Shown one piece after another: positions 38,335 through 48,649 of a stretch of 64,000 nucleotides of DNA (within the stretch, counting starts at the first letter, position 1; every line of letters starts with the position of its first letter). The notes under the pieces are model-generated. The model worked only from the letters and a program-made list of their open reading frames with translations. It did no database searches and was not told the DNA's origin. A program made the translations under genes and the position numbers. The DNA is from Bacteroidota bacterium (GTDB lineage: Bacteria; Bacteroidota; Bacteroidia; AKYH767-A; OLB10): contig JADKJB010000032.1 of assembly GCA_016722525.1 (NCBI GenBank), forward strand, positions 245,396 to 309,395, given 5' to 3'.

Positions 38335-38940
38335 ATGGCCAGGTATATAGGACCAAAGACCAAGATTGCTAGAAAATTCAGAGAGCCGATTTACGGACCT
38401 GATAAAAATTACGAAAAGAGAAATTATCCTCCCGGACAACACGGGCAGTCGAAAAAACGCTCTAAACTTTCAGAATATGCAACTCAGCTGAAAGAAAAAC
38501 AAAAGGTAAAGTATACCTATGGAATTCTTGAGCGTCAGTTTGCAAAAACTTTTGACCGTGCTTCCAGAAAAGAAGGTATTACCGGTGAAAACTTATTGCA
38601 ATTGATAGAATCAAGATTAGATAACGTTGTTTTTCGTCTTGGTATAGCACCAACTCGTTCTGCAGCTCGTCAACTTGTATCTCATAAACACATAGTAGTG
38701 AATGGGAAAGTTGTAAATATACCTTCTTACACGCTTAAAGCTGGTGATCAGGTGGGTGTAAGAGAAAAATCAAAATCCTCGCAGGTAATTGGTGAATCGC
38801 TTAGCGCAAGATCTAATAAATACGCATGGTTGGAATGGGATAACAGTAAGATGGAAGGCAAATTTGTAAATGCTCCTGCTCGTGCTGAAATTACAGAAAA
38901 TATCAAGGAACAACTGATTGTCGAGTTGTACTCTAAGTAA
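38335..38940 (+). CDS. rpsD: Ribosomal protein S4, zinc-free form
   Basis: 201 residues (MARYIGPKTKIARKFREPIYGPDKNYEKRNYPPGQHGQ) with the S4 domain RLDNVVFRLGIAPTRSAARQLVSHKHIVVNGKVV. It lacks the N-terminal Cys motif. Immediately followed by a GNRA-type hairpin before rpoA. Confidence 0.97.
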   Translation: MARYIGPKTKIARKFREPIYGPDKNYEKRNYPPGQHGQSKKRSKLSEYATQLKEKQKVKYTYGILERQFAKTFDRASRKEGITGENLLQLIESRLDNVVFRLGIAPTRSAARQLVSHKHIVVNGKVVNIPSYTLKAGDQVGVREKSKSSQVIGESLSARSNKYAWLEWDNSKMEGKFVNAPARAEITENIKEQLIVELYSK

Positions 38941-38950
38941 TCTCAGATTG

Positions 38951-38971
38951 ACTTCCTGCGAAGGAAGTTTT
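38951..38971 (+). other. GNRA-capped hairpin between rpsD and rpoA
   Basis: ACTTCCT-GCGA-AGGAAGT is a perfect 7-bp stem closed by a GCGA tetraloop (the GNRA class), followed by TTTTA. It begins 11 bp after the rpsD stop. It could be a weak attenuator, an RNase processing site or an S4-responsive element that sets the RpoA to r-protein ratio. The U-run is too short for a strong terminator. Confidence 0.55.
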
Positions 38972-39010
38972 ACATTTCATTTAAAAAACTAAAAAAAGAA
39001 GGATATAAAA

Positions 39011-39957
39011 ATGGCAATATTAGCGTTTCAAAGACCGGACAAAGTGATCATGCTTCAGTCAACTGAGCATCTTGGTACCTTTGAGTTCCGTCCACTAGAA
39101 CCCGGTTATGGAATCACTATCGGTAATGCGCTTCGGCGTATTCTCCTTTCATCTCTGGAAGGCCATGCAATCACTACCGTTAAAATTTCGGGTGTTGATC
39201 ATGAGTTTTCAACTATCAAAGGCGTTGTAGAAGACGTTACAGAAATGATCCTGAATCTAAAACAGGTTCGTTTTAAAAAGCAGATTGAATCTACCGATTC
39301 AGAAAAAGTTCAAGTTACCATTAATGGCAAAACTCAGTTTACTGCCGGAGATATTGCAAAGCATACTTCTGCTTTCCAGGTTCTGAACCCTGATCTGGTG
39401 ATCTGCAATATGGAATCAAGTGTTAAAATTCAAGTTGATATTACCATCGATAAAGGTCGCGGTTATGTTCCCGCAGAGGAAAATAAATCAAATAGCTATC
39501 CTATTGGAACCATTGCTATTGATTCCATTTTCACCCCCATCAGAAACGTACGTTATAACGTTGAAAACTACAGGGTAGAACAAAAACTGATTATGAGAAA
39601 TTAGTGTTGGAAATTGCTACCGATGGATCTATTCATCCGAAGGATGCTTTGAAAGAAGCAGCTGAAATCCTGATTCATCACTTCATGTTATTCTCTGATG
39701 AGAAAATCACTCTTGAAAGCAAGCCTAAAACGCCAACTGAAGAGTTTGATGAGTCTTCATTACACATGCGCCAATTGCTTAAAACTAAACTTGTTGATAT
39801 GGACCTTTCGGTACGTGCCCTCAATTGTTTGAAAGCAGCTGACGTTGAAACTCTTGGCGACTTGGTTTCTTATTCTAAAAACGACTTGTTGAAATTCAGA
39901 AATTTTGGTAAAAAATCGCTTACTGAATTGGAAGAACTGGTTAGAGCAAGAACCTAA
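39011..39957 (+). CDS. rpoA: RNA polymerase alpha subunit, one frameshift
   Basis: Assembly scaffold of RNA polymerase. The N-terminal domain (LEPGYGITIGNALRRILLSSLEGHAIT) is followed by the C-terminal domain (LLKTKLVDMDLSVRALNCLKAADVETLGDLVSYSKNDLLKFRNFGKKSLTELEELV). One A is missing from an A-run near 39585. Repair converts the false end LIMRN into QKTDYEKLVLEIATDGSIHPKDALKEAA. About 316 residues in total, one essential gene and not two proteins. Confidence 0.96.
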
Positions 39958-40048
39958 ACTTTGGAATGAATGTTTCAAAATATAAACTTGAGAAAGATTA
40001 ATTATTAACAGAAGAAGATTCCCAACGGAATAGAAAAGATATAATAAA

Positions 40049-40565
40049 ATGCGTCACGGTAAAAAAATCAATCACTTAGGAAGAACCTCGAGTCACAGGG
40101 AAGCAATGCTTTCTAATATGGCTGCGTCTCTTATCCTCAATAAACGTATCAACACCACTGTTGCAAAAGCTAAGGCTCTTCGCAAGTATGTGGAACCACT
40201 TTTAACTAAATCGAAGGAAGATTCCACGCATTCCCGCAGAACTGTTTTCAGTTACCTTCAGGATAAAGATGCCGTTACTGAATTGTTCCGTGATGTGGCA
40301 GCTAAAATTGCTGATCGTCCGGGAGGATATACCAGAATCATTAAAACGGGAAATCGTTTAGGCGATGCCGCTGAAATGTGTATGATGGAATTAGTGGACT
40401 ACAACACCCTTATGGTGAAAGACACTTCTCCTTCAACGAAGAAAGCGAAAACAACTCGACGCGGACGTACTAAGAAATCAGATGCTGATGCAATTGCTTG
40501 AAGCTCCAAAAGCAAAAAAAGCTAAATCTAAAAAGGCTGATTCTGAAGGAGAAGCCGAAGCTTAA
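40049..40565 (+). CDS. rplQ: Ribosomal protein L17, frameshift in the tail
   Basis: MRHGKKINHLGRTSSHREAMLSNMAASLILNKRINTTVAKAKALRKYVEPL and DRPGGYTRIIKTGNRLGDAAEMCMMELVD identify L17. An extra T near 40499 stops the frame early; without it the tail continues EAPKAKKAKSKKADSEGEAEA to 40565. The Ala/Lys/Glu tail is typical for Bacteroidota L17. Last gene of the superoperon. Confidence 0.95.
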
Positions 40566-40592
40566 GAGAGATGAATTTATTCATACATTGAT

Positions 40593-40627
40593 AAAAAGGA
40601 TAAAGCAAACAGCTTTATCCTTTTTTT
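40593..40627 (+). terminator. Rho-independent terminator of the ribosomal superoperon
   Basis: AAAAGGATAAAGC, loop AAACA, GCTTTATCC and then seven T. The long stem and T-run lie 28 bp after the rplQ stop and separate the r-protein genes from carA. Confidence 0.92.
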
Positions 40628-40661
40628 ATGTTATTTTGCATTTAGAAATTAATTAGTAAAA

Positions 40662-41783
40662 ATGAAATATACCCCCAAATCTCCGGCAATTCTCCTGTTA
40701 CAGGATGGTACAGTTTTTTATGGCAAATCAGCAGGCAAAGTTGGCACTGATACGGGTGAAATTTGCTTTAACACGGGCATGACTGGTTACCAAGAGGTTT
40801 TTACTGATCCATCGTATGAAGGACAACTTATGGTAGCGACGAATGTTCATATTGGAAACTATGGTATCAAGAATGATGAGGCTGAATCCTCATCTATCAA
40901 AATTGCCGGGCTTATCTGCAGAAATTTTAGTTTGTATTATTCCAGAAAGTTAGCGGATATGTCGTTGAATGATTATTTTATTGAGCAAAATGTGGTTGCC
41001 ATAAGCGATATTGATACACGGGCACTTGTTAGGCATATTAGAGATAAAGGGGCTATGAATGCCATTATCTCTTCCGATGAAATGAACCTGGATAACCTGA
41101 AAAAATTGCTTTCGAAAGTTCCTTCCATGGCCGGACTTGAGTTATCATCGACGGTGTCAACCCTAGAACCTTATTTTTTTGGAAACCCTCAGGCAACTTT
41201 TAAAGTAGCCGTTATGGATGAAGGTGTAAAAACCAATACACTTCGTTGTTTGTCGGATCGCGGCTGTTATATCAAGGTTTATCCTTACAACGCGTCCTAT
41301 GATGAAATGAGCTTATGGGAGCCTGATGGCTATCTTATTTCAAATGGCCCCGGAGATCCAGCCGTAATGCCTCAGGTGGTGCAAACTGTGAAGGATATCC
41401 TGGCAGCCGATAAACCTGTTTTTGGAATTTGTCTTGGACATCAGTTGCTGGCTGAAGCTTGCGGTATCTCAACTTTCAAAATGTTTAATGGACACCGGGG
41501 TATCAATCATCCGGTTAAAAATATGAATTCCGGCCATTCTGAAGTTACTTCTCAAAACCATGGGTTTGCTATATCCCGTGAAGATGTTGAGAAATCAGAT
41601 ATCATTGAAGTTACTCATGTGAACTTAAACGATCATTCTATCGAAGGTATCAGAGTCAAAAACAAAAAGGCATTCTCTGTTCAATACCACCCTGAATCTG
41701 CACCGGGACCCGATGATTCAAGATACTTGTTTGATGAGTTTGTGGGGTCGTTGAAGGTGGCGAAAAGCGAAAATGTTCCGTAG
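40662..41783 (+). CDS. carA: Carbamoyl-phosphate synthase small subunit
   Basis: 373 residues. The N-terminal CPSase domain (GEICFNTGMTGYQEVFTDPSYEGQ) is followed by a class I glutamine amidotransferase with nucleophile Cys in FGICLGHQLLAEA and catalytic His-Glu in QYHPESAPGP. It supplies ammonia to CarB for pyrimidine and arginine synthesis; carB is not in the window. It stands alone after the ribosomal terminator, as often seen in this phylum. Intact. Confidence 0.96.
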   Translation: MKYTPKSPAILLLQDGTVFYGKSAGKVGTDTGEICFNTGMTGYQEVFTDPSYEGQLMVATNVHIGNYGIKNDEAESSSIKIAGLICRNFSLYYSRKLADMSLNDYFIEQNVVAISDIDTRALVRHIRDKGAMNAIISSDEMNLDNLKKLLSKVPSMAGLELSSTVSTLEPYFFGNPQATFKVAVMDEGVKTNTLRCLSDRGCYIKVYPYNASYDEMSLWEPDGYLISNGPGDPAVMPQVVQTVKDILAADKPVFGICLGHQLLAEACGISTFKMFNGHRGINHPVKNMNSGHSEVTSQNHGFAISREDVEKSDIIEVTHVNLNDHSIEGIRVKNKKAFSVQYHPESAPGPDDSRYLFDEFVGSLKVAKSENVP

Positions 41784-41812
41784 GTTAAATTAAGTCTCTG
41801 AGCTGCACTCCA

Positions 41813-42277
41813 TCATTTTAACTTTATCAGCCTGCGATCAATAACAAAATCACTTATATCAATAACTTTTACTTTTCCTATCAGAGGGTGTTGCGGATTT
41901 ATTACGATGTTAAATTCCATCGGTACCACCGCAGAAGGAACCTTTAGCGCTACAAACTTCCTGGTTGTAAAAAAATCATCACCTATTTTTTGAGTCGAAT
42001 GTGAGTGTGGAAAATCATTCCAGTCATTCGGTAGTTTTTTAAATAGTAAAGTATCAATAGGAAGATCATCAGGAAGCAAAATAGAAACAATGTTGAAGTC
42101 AATGGGAAGTAAGTTAAGTTGCAGGTTAACCACCATTTCAGTAAGGCACAAAGCTCTTGAATCTGATGTGTAAACCATGGGAGTACCTTTACTGTTCCAT
42201 CGCCCACCACTTTTCTCTGCTCCCTGACCACTTAAATCATTACAGTATTTCTTCCTGCACATTCTGAAAATTATCAT
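41813..42277 (-). CDS. RES-domain toxin of a Xre/RES-type TA pair
   Basis: 154 residues. The RES fold is visible in MIIFRMCRKKYCNDLSGQGAEKSGGRWNSKGTPMVYTSDSRALCLTEMVVN: Arg in GGRWN, Tyr in MVYTS and Glu in LTEMV form the NAD-binding and catalytic set known for this family, which degrades NAD+ in studied members. Its ATG overlaps the antitoxin stop (ATGA). It is intact although its antitoxin is frameshifted. It converges with carA. Confidence 0.9.
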   Translation of the reverse strand: MIIFRMCRKKYCNDLSGQGAEKSGGRWNSKGTPMVYTSDSRALCLTEMVVNLQLNLLPIDFNIVSILLPDDLPIDTLLFKKLPNDWNDFPHSHSTQKIGDDFFTTRKFVALKVPSAVVPMEFNIVINPQHPLIGKVKVIDISDFVIDRRLIKLK

Positions 42278-42707
42278 GCCGACACGCCGTGCTCAATACG
42301 TGTTAACGTATCATTGAGAAACTCAATACCAAAATTGTTATCTAAAAGTTTTTTAGGCACTTTGCCTCCCAAAGCAATGTTGGGTGTATCAAGCCAGATG
42401 TTGAAGTGTTCAGTGCTGCCGAATATTCCAACACCCCGGTTATAGAGCATATAGATGTGTAGAATTTTTCAGATTGAAGTTTATCAAAAGTTTTCCGCTC
42501 TTTACGATAACGTTGCATGGTGCGTTCAGACATACCCAAAAACCACGACCAATCAGCTAGACTAAAAGGGAAACTGCTGAGTACTTTGTTGAATTTTGAA
42601 AAAATGATACCACTGCGGATAGTTTCCATTATGGAGTAAATTGAATTGTTATCGTGAGCACCATAGGCCACTACGCTTTCGTTAAAAATATTTTCGTGCT
42701 TTTTCAT
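42274..42707 (-). CDS. Xre/MbcA/ParS-type antitoxin (DUF2384), one frameshift
   Basis: About 144 residues after adding back one A near 42467. The N-terminal HTH (FSLADWSWFLGMSERTMQRYRKE) is followed by the toxin-neutralising domain (VGIFGSTEHFNIWLDTPNIALGGKVPKKLLDNNFGIEFLNDTLTRIEHGVSA), whose GG and F-W pattern is diagnostic. The start at 42707 (MKKHENIFNES) is chosen over one at 42755 because an inverted repeat lies between them. The pair is probably autoregulated. Confidence 0.88.
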
Positions 42708-42723
42708 CACAAATTGATTTAAC

Positions 42724-42752
42724 ACAAATGTCGTTCTTTTTATGTCATTTGT
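42724..42752 (-). promoter_or_regulatory. Candidate operator of the RES/Xre pair
   Basis: Inverted repeat ACAAATG (42724-42730) and CATTTGT (42746-42752) with a 15-bp spacer, centred about 31 bp before the chosen antitoxin start. Xre-type antitoxins bind such dyads in their own promoter. The match is perfect but short, so this is tentative. Confidence 0.45.
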
Positions 42753-42958
42753 CAATGATGTTTATAATTTATTTCGTAAATAATTGAATATTATGCATTT
42801 AAATTATGTTTTGTTAAATCAATCTGCAAACAATTCAGTCGCAATTTACCTGTTCAATATCCATAGATTCATAAATATCAGGCTTATCCAAATGAACCAG
42901 TAGAGCAATAATTGGTAATCTTCAAAAAATTACTATTGTATTAACAAAACAGTTCAGC

Positions 42959-44570
42959 TCAAAGCTTAACCAACCGATTCACCGAAATGGAATATCCATC
43001 AGTTATTGTTCTCACCGAATAAACTCCTGATCGTAAATTTTCAATATTTATTTCATTCTCACCTGGACTTAAAAAAGAATGAAGAATAAGCTTGCCATTT
43101 ATATCGAAAATGAAAACTTCGCTTTCGGAATTTGCATGGTTACTATTAACAACACTAATATAATTAGAAGCCGGATTTGGATAAATTTTAATGGATTCTG
43201 AATTTTCATTGTGTTCTGTCAAACTTGTTGTCAGGCATAATACACTATCAGATGCCAAAGCAATCTGTTCTATTGTGGCGTTAGCAAACCCTGTTCCAGA
43301 GGATATTGGAAAAATCGATAAAAATGTAGATGACTGTATTGGAGTTGATTCTGTACATCCAAGAGCAGGTGAACCTTGATTGCAGCTACTTTGACCAAGG
43401 CTATCTGTTTTTATCAATTGCATTTTATATCCTCCGGATTCTTTCCACATTCCCGCCATTATATAACCTCCGTCATTTGTTTCATCAGCGCGAAATCCAA
43501 TTCCTGTATTAATAGGTCCGGTTGGTCCGAATTGTCCATAATAATAACACCATTCAGTATTTAAGGAGTTGGTTGTCTTAATCATCATCGGATAATAATT
43601 CCCATTACTCCACCAATGATATATCCACCATCATTGGTTTGTTTAACTGAATAACTTCTGCAATCCCCTGAATTTAATGAATAATATCTTGACGCAACAT
43701 AAATGCCTGAACTGTCTGTTTCCAGTAGGAAGGGAGAGTAAGTAAAAAATAGTCCTCCATAAAACCCTCCAACAGCTCCTGTGATGATCAGGTTGCCCGA
43801 ATTGTTTTGGATAATGTCATATCCATATGTTTGAAGTAGGTTTTGATTGGTAATTATAGTATATTTAAGAGTATTCAAGATAAGCCCTGTAGATGTTGTT
43901 GTAATCAAATATATTGAAGTATCACCTATCCCTGATTCGTATCCGACAACAGCGAATCCACTATCCCTTGTTTGAATCACATTTTGGCCTTTTCCATGGG
44001 AGTATCCTATTGTCTCAAATGACCTGATCCATTCGGTAATACCGGAGCTATCGGTTTTTACTAAAAAAAGTTCACTGGTAGCAGTTGAAAAACCATCAGT
44101 TGCGCCTGTGAGAATAAACCCATGATCAAATGTTTCTTTTACTGAAAAAGCCACATCATGAGCTGAAACAGAAATGCTTTGCGACCATTGTAGGTCGCCA
44201 GAATCGTTCACTTTTATCAAGTACACATTGGAGGGACCATTTAAAGGTGGTCCGGTAAAAGTTGTGGTTGAACCTGCCATTACAAATCCACCATCGAAGG
44301 TAGGAGTGATAGAATAGGCTTCTTCGTTATTGGTACCTCCATACTTTTTACTCCATTGAACTGTGCCATCAAAATCGGTTTTCACTAAATAAACATCAGA
44401 CTGAATTCCAATTCCCCTGTAGAGCCCATGATCAAATAGCCGTCTTGCAGTTCTTGTACCGAATAGCCTGTTTCTATTCCTGAACCATAGAGTCGTTGAA
44501 ATGCAGTTTGAGACCAACTTGTGAAATAAAGAAATGAAATAAAAACAGTGAGAATGTATTTGCTTTTCAT
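42959..44570 (-). CDS. T9SS-sorted beta-propeller repeat protein, two frameshifts
   Basis: About 536 residues. Signal peptide MKSKYILTVFISFLYFTSWSQ from ATG at 44570. The body consists of repeats of the type YLVKTDFDGTVQWSKKYGGTNNEEAYSITPTFDGGFVMAGST and LFLVKTDSSGITEW...TRDSGFAVVGYES, each a propeller-blade-like unit of about 50 residues. The C-terminus is a T9SS type A domain (SIKIYPNPASNYISV, IFDINGKLI, LRSGVYSVRTI). Two G losses, in G-runs near 44412 and 43600, break the frame; with them restored it is one open gene. Likely an exported surface protein of unknown target. Confidence 0.85.
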
Positions 44571-44642
44571 CTGTATTGGATTTTTTAATAGTGAAAAGGT
44601 ATACTTAATAAGAAAAAAAACAAATGTAACTTTTAACAAATC

Positions 44643-44671
44643 AAAAAAAGCGTTCTGGTTTAGAACGCTTT
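44643..44671 (-). terminator. Intrinsic terminator after hppA
   Basis: On the minus strand AAAGCGTTCT, loop AAACC, AGAACGCTTT, then a further run of T: a perfect 10-bp stem with a U-tail, 35 bp beyond the hppA stop and upstream of the T9SS gene at 44570. Confidence 0.9.
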
Positions 44672-44705
44672 CAATTACTAATAAGTAGTGTGTATTATTG
44701 CTTTT

Positions 44706-46937
44706 TTACTTAGACATTGCAAAACTAGTCAGCACGGGTTCTGATGCCGGTATTTGTATGTTTTGTGATGTTGGAGCAATCACAGGTTCAGGAGTAGCTG
44801 GAATTTGTTGTATTGCAATATGAGGAGCGATAATCAACGATACAATTGAAATCAATTTGATCAGGATGTTCATGGATGGTCCGGAGGTATCTTTAAAAGG
44901 ATCACCTACCGTGTCGCCGGTCACAGATGCTTGATGAGAATCAGAGCCTTTATATTCCATTTTTCCTTCAATCATAACACCTTTTTCAAATGATTTTTTA
45001 GCATTATCCCAAGCACCACCGGCATTGGATTGAAATATTCCCATTAAAACTCCCGAAACAGTAACACCGGCCATCAATCCTCCGAGTACTTCAGGGCCAA
45101 AACTAAAACCTACGATTACTGGAACAATCAATGCGATAGCGCCAGGTAAAATCATTTCTCTTATAGAAGCCTGTGTGGAAATAGCAACACATTTTTCATA
45201 CTCAGGTTTAATTTTGTATTCCATAATTCCTGGCAATTCACGAAACTGACGGCGAACTTCATTCACCATGGCCATAGCAGCTCGTCCTACTGCAGAAATA
45301 CATAAAGATGAAAATATAAAAGGAATCATACCTCCAACAAAAAGACCTGCTAAAACATCAGCTTTATAAATATCGATTTTAGTAATACCTGAAATTCCCG
45401 CAAAGGCAGCGAATAAGGCAAGTGAAGTAAGGGCTGCTGAAGCAATCGCAAATCCTTTACCTGTAGCAGCAGTGGTATTTCCAACGGCATCTAGATTGTC
45501 GGTTCTTTCGCGGACTTCTTTTGGTAATCCGCTCATTTCAGCAATACCACCGGCATTATCTGCTATTGGACCGAAAGCATCAATGGCAAGTTGCATAGCT
45601 GTGGTAGCCATCATGCCTGCTGCTGCAATGGCTACTCCGTAAAAACCAGCAAAGTGAAATGAAGTGAAAATTCCACAGGCAAGTATCAAAATTGGTAAAG
45701 CAGTAGATTCCATTCCTACTGCTAAACCTCCAATAATATTAGTCGCATGCCCGGTCGATGATTGGTTTACGATAGATTTCACAGGTCTTTTACCCATGGC
45801 AGTATAATATTCAGTAATAATACTCATCAAGGTGCCGACAATTAAACCTACTGCTATAGCATAAAAAACATCGTGTGAAGAAAATTCAAATCCTCGGATC
45901 GACATATTTTCGGGAAGCATCCACATCACTGCAAAATAAGATGCAATGCCGGTCAAAATAATAGAAATCCAGTTTCCTTTGTTTAGAGCGTTCTGAACAC
46001 TATCTGTTTCATTTTTGATTTTTACAAAAGAGGTTGAAATTATTGAAAAAATCAGTCCTAAGCCGGCGATGAACATTGGTAATAAAATAGGAGCCATTCC
46101 GCCGAAATTGTCGACAGAATTAATTTCCTGACCTAAAACCATAGTTGCAAGAATAGTTGCTACATAAGACCCGAACAAATCGGCACCCATACCTGCCACA
46201 TCGCCAACATTATCGCCAACATTATCAGCGATCGTAGCGGGATTTCTAACATCATCTTCAGGTATTCCTGCTTCTACTTTTCCTACCAAATCAGCTCCAA
46301 CATCAGCAGCTTTGGTATAAATACCTCCACCAACACGAGCAAATAAGGCAATACTTTCAGCACCCAAAGAAAAACCTGCTAATACTTCAATAGTTTTTTT
46401 CATTTCAAGCCCCGTTGCTAATGCTCCTTCGGGTACAAATAACTGATATAGGACAATAAACAATCCTCCTAAACCAACTATCGCTAATCCAGATACACCG
46501 AAGCCCATAACTGCACCACCAGTAAATGAAACTCTTAATGCTTTTGAAAGACTGGTCCGGGCAGCTTGAGTGGTTCTTACGTTGGCTTTAGTGGCTATTT
46601 TCATACCTATATATCCTGCAAAAGCAGAAAATACAGCACCGAAAACAAAGGCTAATCCAATGATTGGACTAGAATGAATAGGTCTGAATTCAGAACCTGT
46701 AAGAGTTCCGGACCATGCCAGTACAATTCCAACAATTATTACAAAATAGCTCAGAATTTTCCATTCAGCTTTTAGAAAGGCCATGGCGCCATCAGCAATG
46801 TAACCAGCTAGTTCGGTCATCTTTGCATCTCCAGCATCCTGACGAACTACCCAGGACTGTTTTAAAAGCATTACAATTAATCCTATTAATCCAATAAAAG
46901 GAATAATGTAAATAAAATTTGTTTGTATTAACTCCAT
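44706..46937 (-). CDS. hppA: Membrane-bound ion-translocating pyrophosphatase
   Basis: 743 residues and about 16 membrane helices. The pyrophosphate-binding signature GGGIYTKAADVGADLVGKVEAGIPEDDVRNPATIADNVGDNVGDVAGMGADLF and the C-terminal acidic motifs (DNAKKSFEKG, DTVGDPFKDTSGPS) are intact. The GNTTAATGKG segment carries Ala where K+-independent enzymes have Lys, so K+-dependence is likely. Whether Na+ or H+ is pumped cannot be read safely here. It hydrolyses PPi to energise the membrane. Intact. Confidence 0.95.
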   Translation of the reverse strand: MELIQTNFIYIIPFIGLIGLIVMLLKQSWVVRQDAGDAKMTELAGYIADGAMAFLKAEWKILSYFVIIVGIVLAWSGTLTGSEFRPIHSSPIIGLAFVFGAVFSAFAGYIGMKIATKANVRTTQAARTSLSKALRVSFTGGAVMGFGVSGLAIVGLGGLFIVLYQLFVPEGALATGLEMKKTIEVLAGFSLGAESIALFARVGGGIYTKAADVGADLVGKVEAGIPEDDVRNPATIADNVGDNVGDVAGMGADLFGSYVATILATMVLGQEINSVDNFGGMAPILLPMFIAGLGLIFSIISTSFVKIKNETDSVQNALNKGNWISIILTGIASYFAVMWMLPENMSIRGFEFSSHDVFYAIAVGLIVGTLMSIITEYYTAMGKRPVKSIVNQSSTGHATNIIGGLAVGMESTALPILILACGIFTSFHFAGFYGVAIAAAGMMATTAMQLAIDAFGPIADNAGGIAEMSGLPKEVRERTDNLDAVGNTTAATGKGFAIASAALTSLALFAAFAGISGITKIDIYKADVLAGLFVGGMIPFIFSSLCISAVGRAAMAMVNEVRRQFRELPGIMEYKIKPEYEKCVAISTQASIREMILPGAIALIVPVIVGFSFGPEVLGGLMAGVTVSGVLMGIFQSNAGGAWDNAKKSFEKGVMIEGKMEYKGSDSHQASVTGDTVGDPFKDTSGPSMNILIKLISIVSLIIAPHIAIQQIPATPEPVIAPTSQNIQIPASEPVLTSFAMSK

Positions 46938-46980
46938 AATCAGTTTTTTATCTGTAAGATATCTTTTTTAGAAAGGTTGG

Positions 46981-47012
46981 CAAAAGTACGGTTAGTTGGC
47001 GTAAAAATCAAA
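46981..47012 (-). promoter_or_regulatory. Promoter of hppA
   Basis: On the minus strand TTTG (47012-47009), 20-bp spacer, then TACTTTTG (46988-46981), an exact fit to the Bacteroidota -33/-7 consensus, about 44 bp before the hppA start. Confidence 0.7.
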
Positions 47013-47170
47013 TGGTATTTGTTAGTTGTGCATTCCAGTTAAAATATTTAATTATTTGTATATCATGGGTTTAAATTAAAAAATTGTTTAAAATGGTTAA
47101 AACAATTTTTTTTTCAGGTGAAGCAGGGAGAATTAATAACTATTTTCAGCGAAAATATTCCTGAGAAACT

Positions 47171-48633
47171 ATGGAAAAACAACATGAAATGAAAAGGGAG
47201 TTGGGTTTACTCGATTCTACTATGATTGTAGCCGGATCAATGATTGGATCAGGAATTTTTCTGGTCACTTCAGAAATGTCAAGAAATGTAGGGTCACCGG
47301 GTATCATATTATTGATATGGCTGGTAACAGGAATTATTACCCTTATTGCTGCATTGAGCTATGGTGAACTTGCCGGAATGATGCCACAGGCAGGAGGCCA
47401 ATATGTTTACCTCAAAGAAGCTTTAGTCCGATGATTGGTTTTTTATTCGGATGGACCGTTTTTACCGTAATTCAAACAGGAGTTATTGCAGCAGTTGCGA
47501 TTGCTTTTGCCACTTATTCTGCTGAATTATTTCCCGTTTTTGCATCTACAAACGTGATAGCAACATTTGGTTTTATTTCAATAAATGCCACGCAATTGCT
47601 CGCTATTGCTTTGATCATTTTTCTCACGTTCATCAATCTGCAGGGAATAAAAAGCGCCAAAATCGTTCAAACAATATTTACGCTGGCAAAATTAATTGCT
47701 TTGTTAGGTTTGATCGTATCAGGAATTTATGTCGGTATGCATTCCGATGTCATTAACTTGAACCTGGAGAATTTCTGGAAACCGTATTCAACAGTTTTAA
47801 AAGATGGTGCCATAACTACTGAAATGTTAACTGGCACTGTTTTGTGGGGAGCTATTGGTGCCGCCATGGTCGGCTCTTTGTTTTCATCGGATGCTTGGAA
47901 CAACATTACCTATACGGCAGGCGAAGTGAAAAATCCTCAAAGAAATATTCCTATGAGTTTATTTTTAGGAACGTTGATAGTTACAGTTCTTTACATTTTG
48001 GCCAATGTAGCTTATATGGTACTATTGCCTGTTCATGGCTCTCCTGATGGTGCATCTGTCATGGAAAGAGGAATTATGTTTGCCAGCGAAAATAGGGTAG
48101 GTACAGCCGCCGCTTCAGTGATCTTTGGTAAATCGGCAATTGTAATAATGGCTTTGCTCATTATGGTGAGCACATTTGGTTGTAATAATGGAATTATTCT
48201 TGCCGGAGCCAGGTTGTATTATGCAATGGCCAAAGACGGTGTGTTTTTTAAACAGGCAGGTGTGCTGAATAAAAATGATGTTCCCGGTTATGCGCTGATT
48301 TTACAAGCCGTATGGGCATCTGCTTTGTGCCTATCTGGAACATACGGTCAATTGCTTGATTATTGTACGTTTTCTTCGCTCCTGTTTTATGTTATCACAA
48401 TTGCCGGACTTTTCATATTGAGAAAAAAACGGCCAGATATGCCAAGACCTTACAAAGCCTTTGGATATCCTTTTCTGCCTATGATTTATATCCTGGTTGC
48501 CAGCGCAATTTGCATAGTTTTGCTAATAGTAAAACCCGATACCTGTGGCTGGGGACTAGCAATAGTCCTTCTTGGAATTCCAATCTTCTTGATTAATAAG
48601 AAAACACTTTCCGGAAATGGAGTTAAGAATTGA
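47171..48633 (+). CDS. APC-family amino-acid permease, one frameshift
   Basis: About 487 residues and 12 membrane helices. The substrate-binding region of TM1, TMIVAGSMIGSGIFLVTSEM, and SYGELAGMMPQAGGQYVYLKEA in TM2-3 are typical of the amino-acid/polyamine/organocation superfamily. One T is missing near 47425; repair joins LKEAFSPMIGFLFGWTVF. TM6 contains MVGSLFSSDAWNNITYTAGEVKNPQRNIP. The substrate is probably an amino acid; not further defined. It converges with lpdA. Confidence 0.87.
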
Positions 48634-48649
48634 TTTTTACACTGAACGT

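Noticed and set aside
39604..39957. A separate small protein equal to the alpha C-terminal domain
   Set aside because: One missing A in an A-run explains the split; the two parts align to one rpoA.
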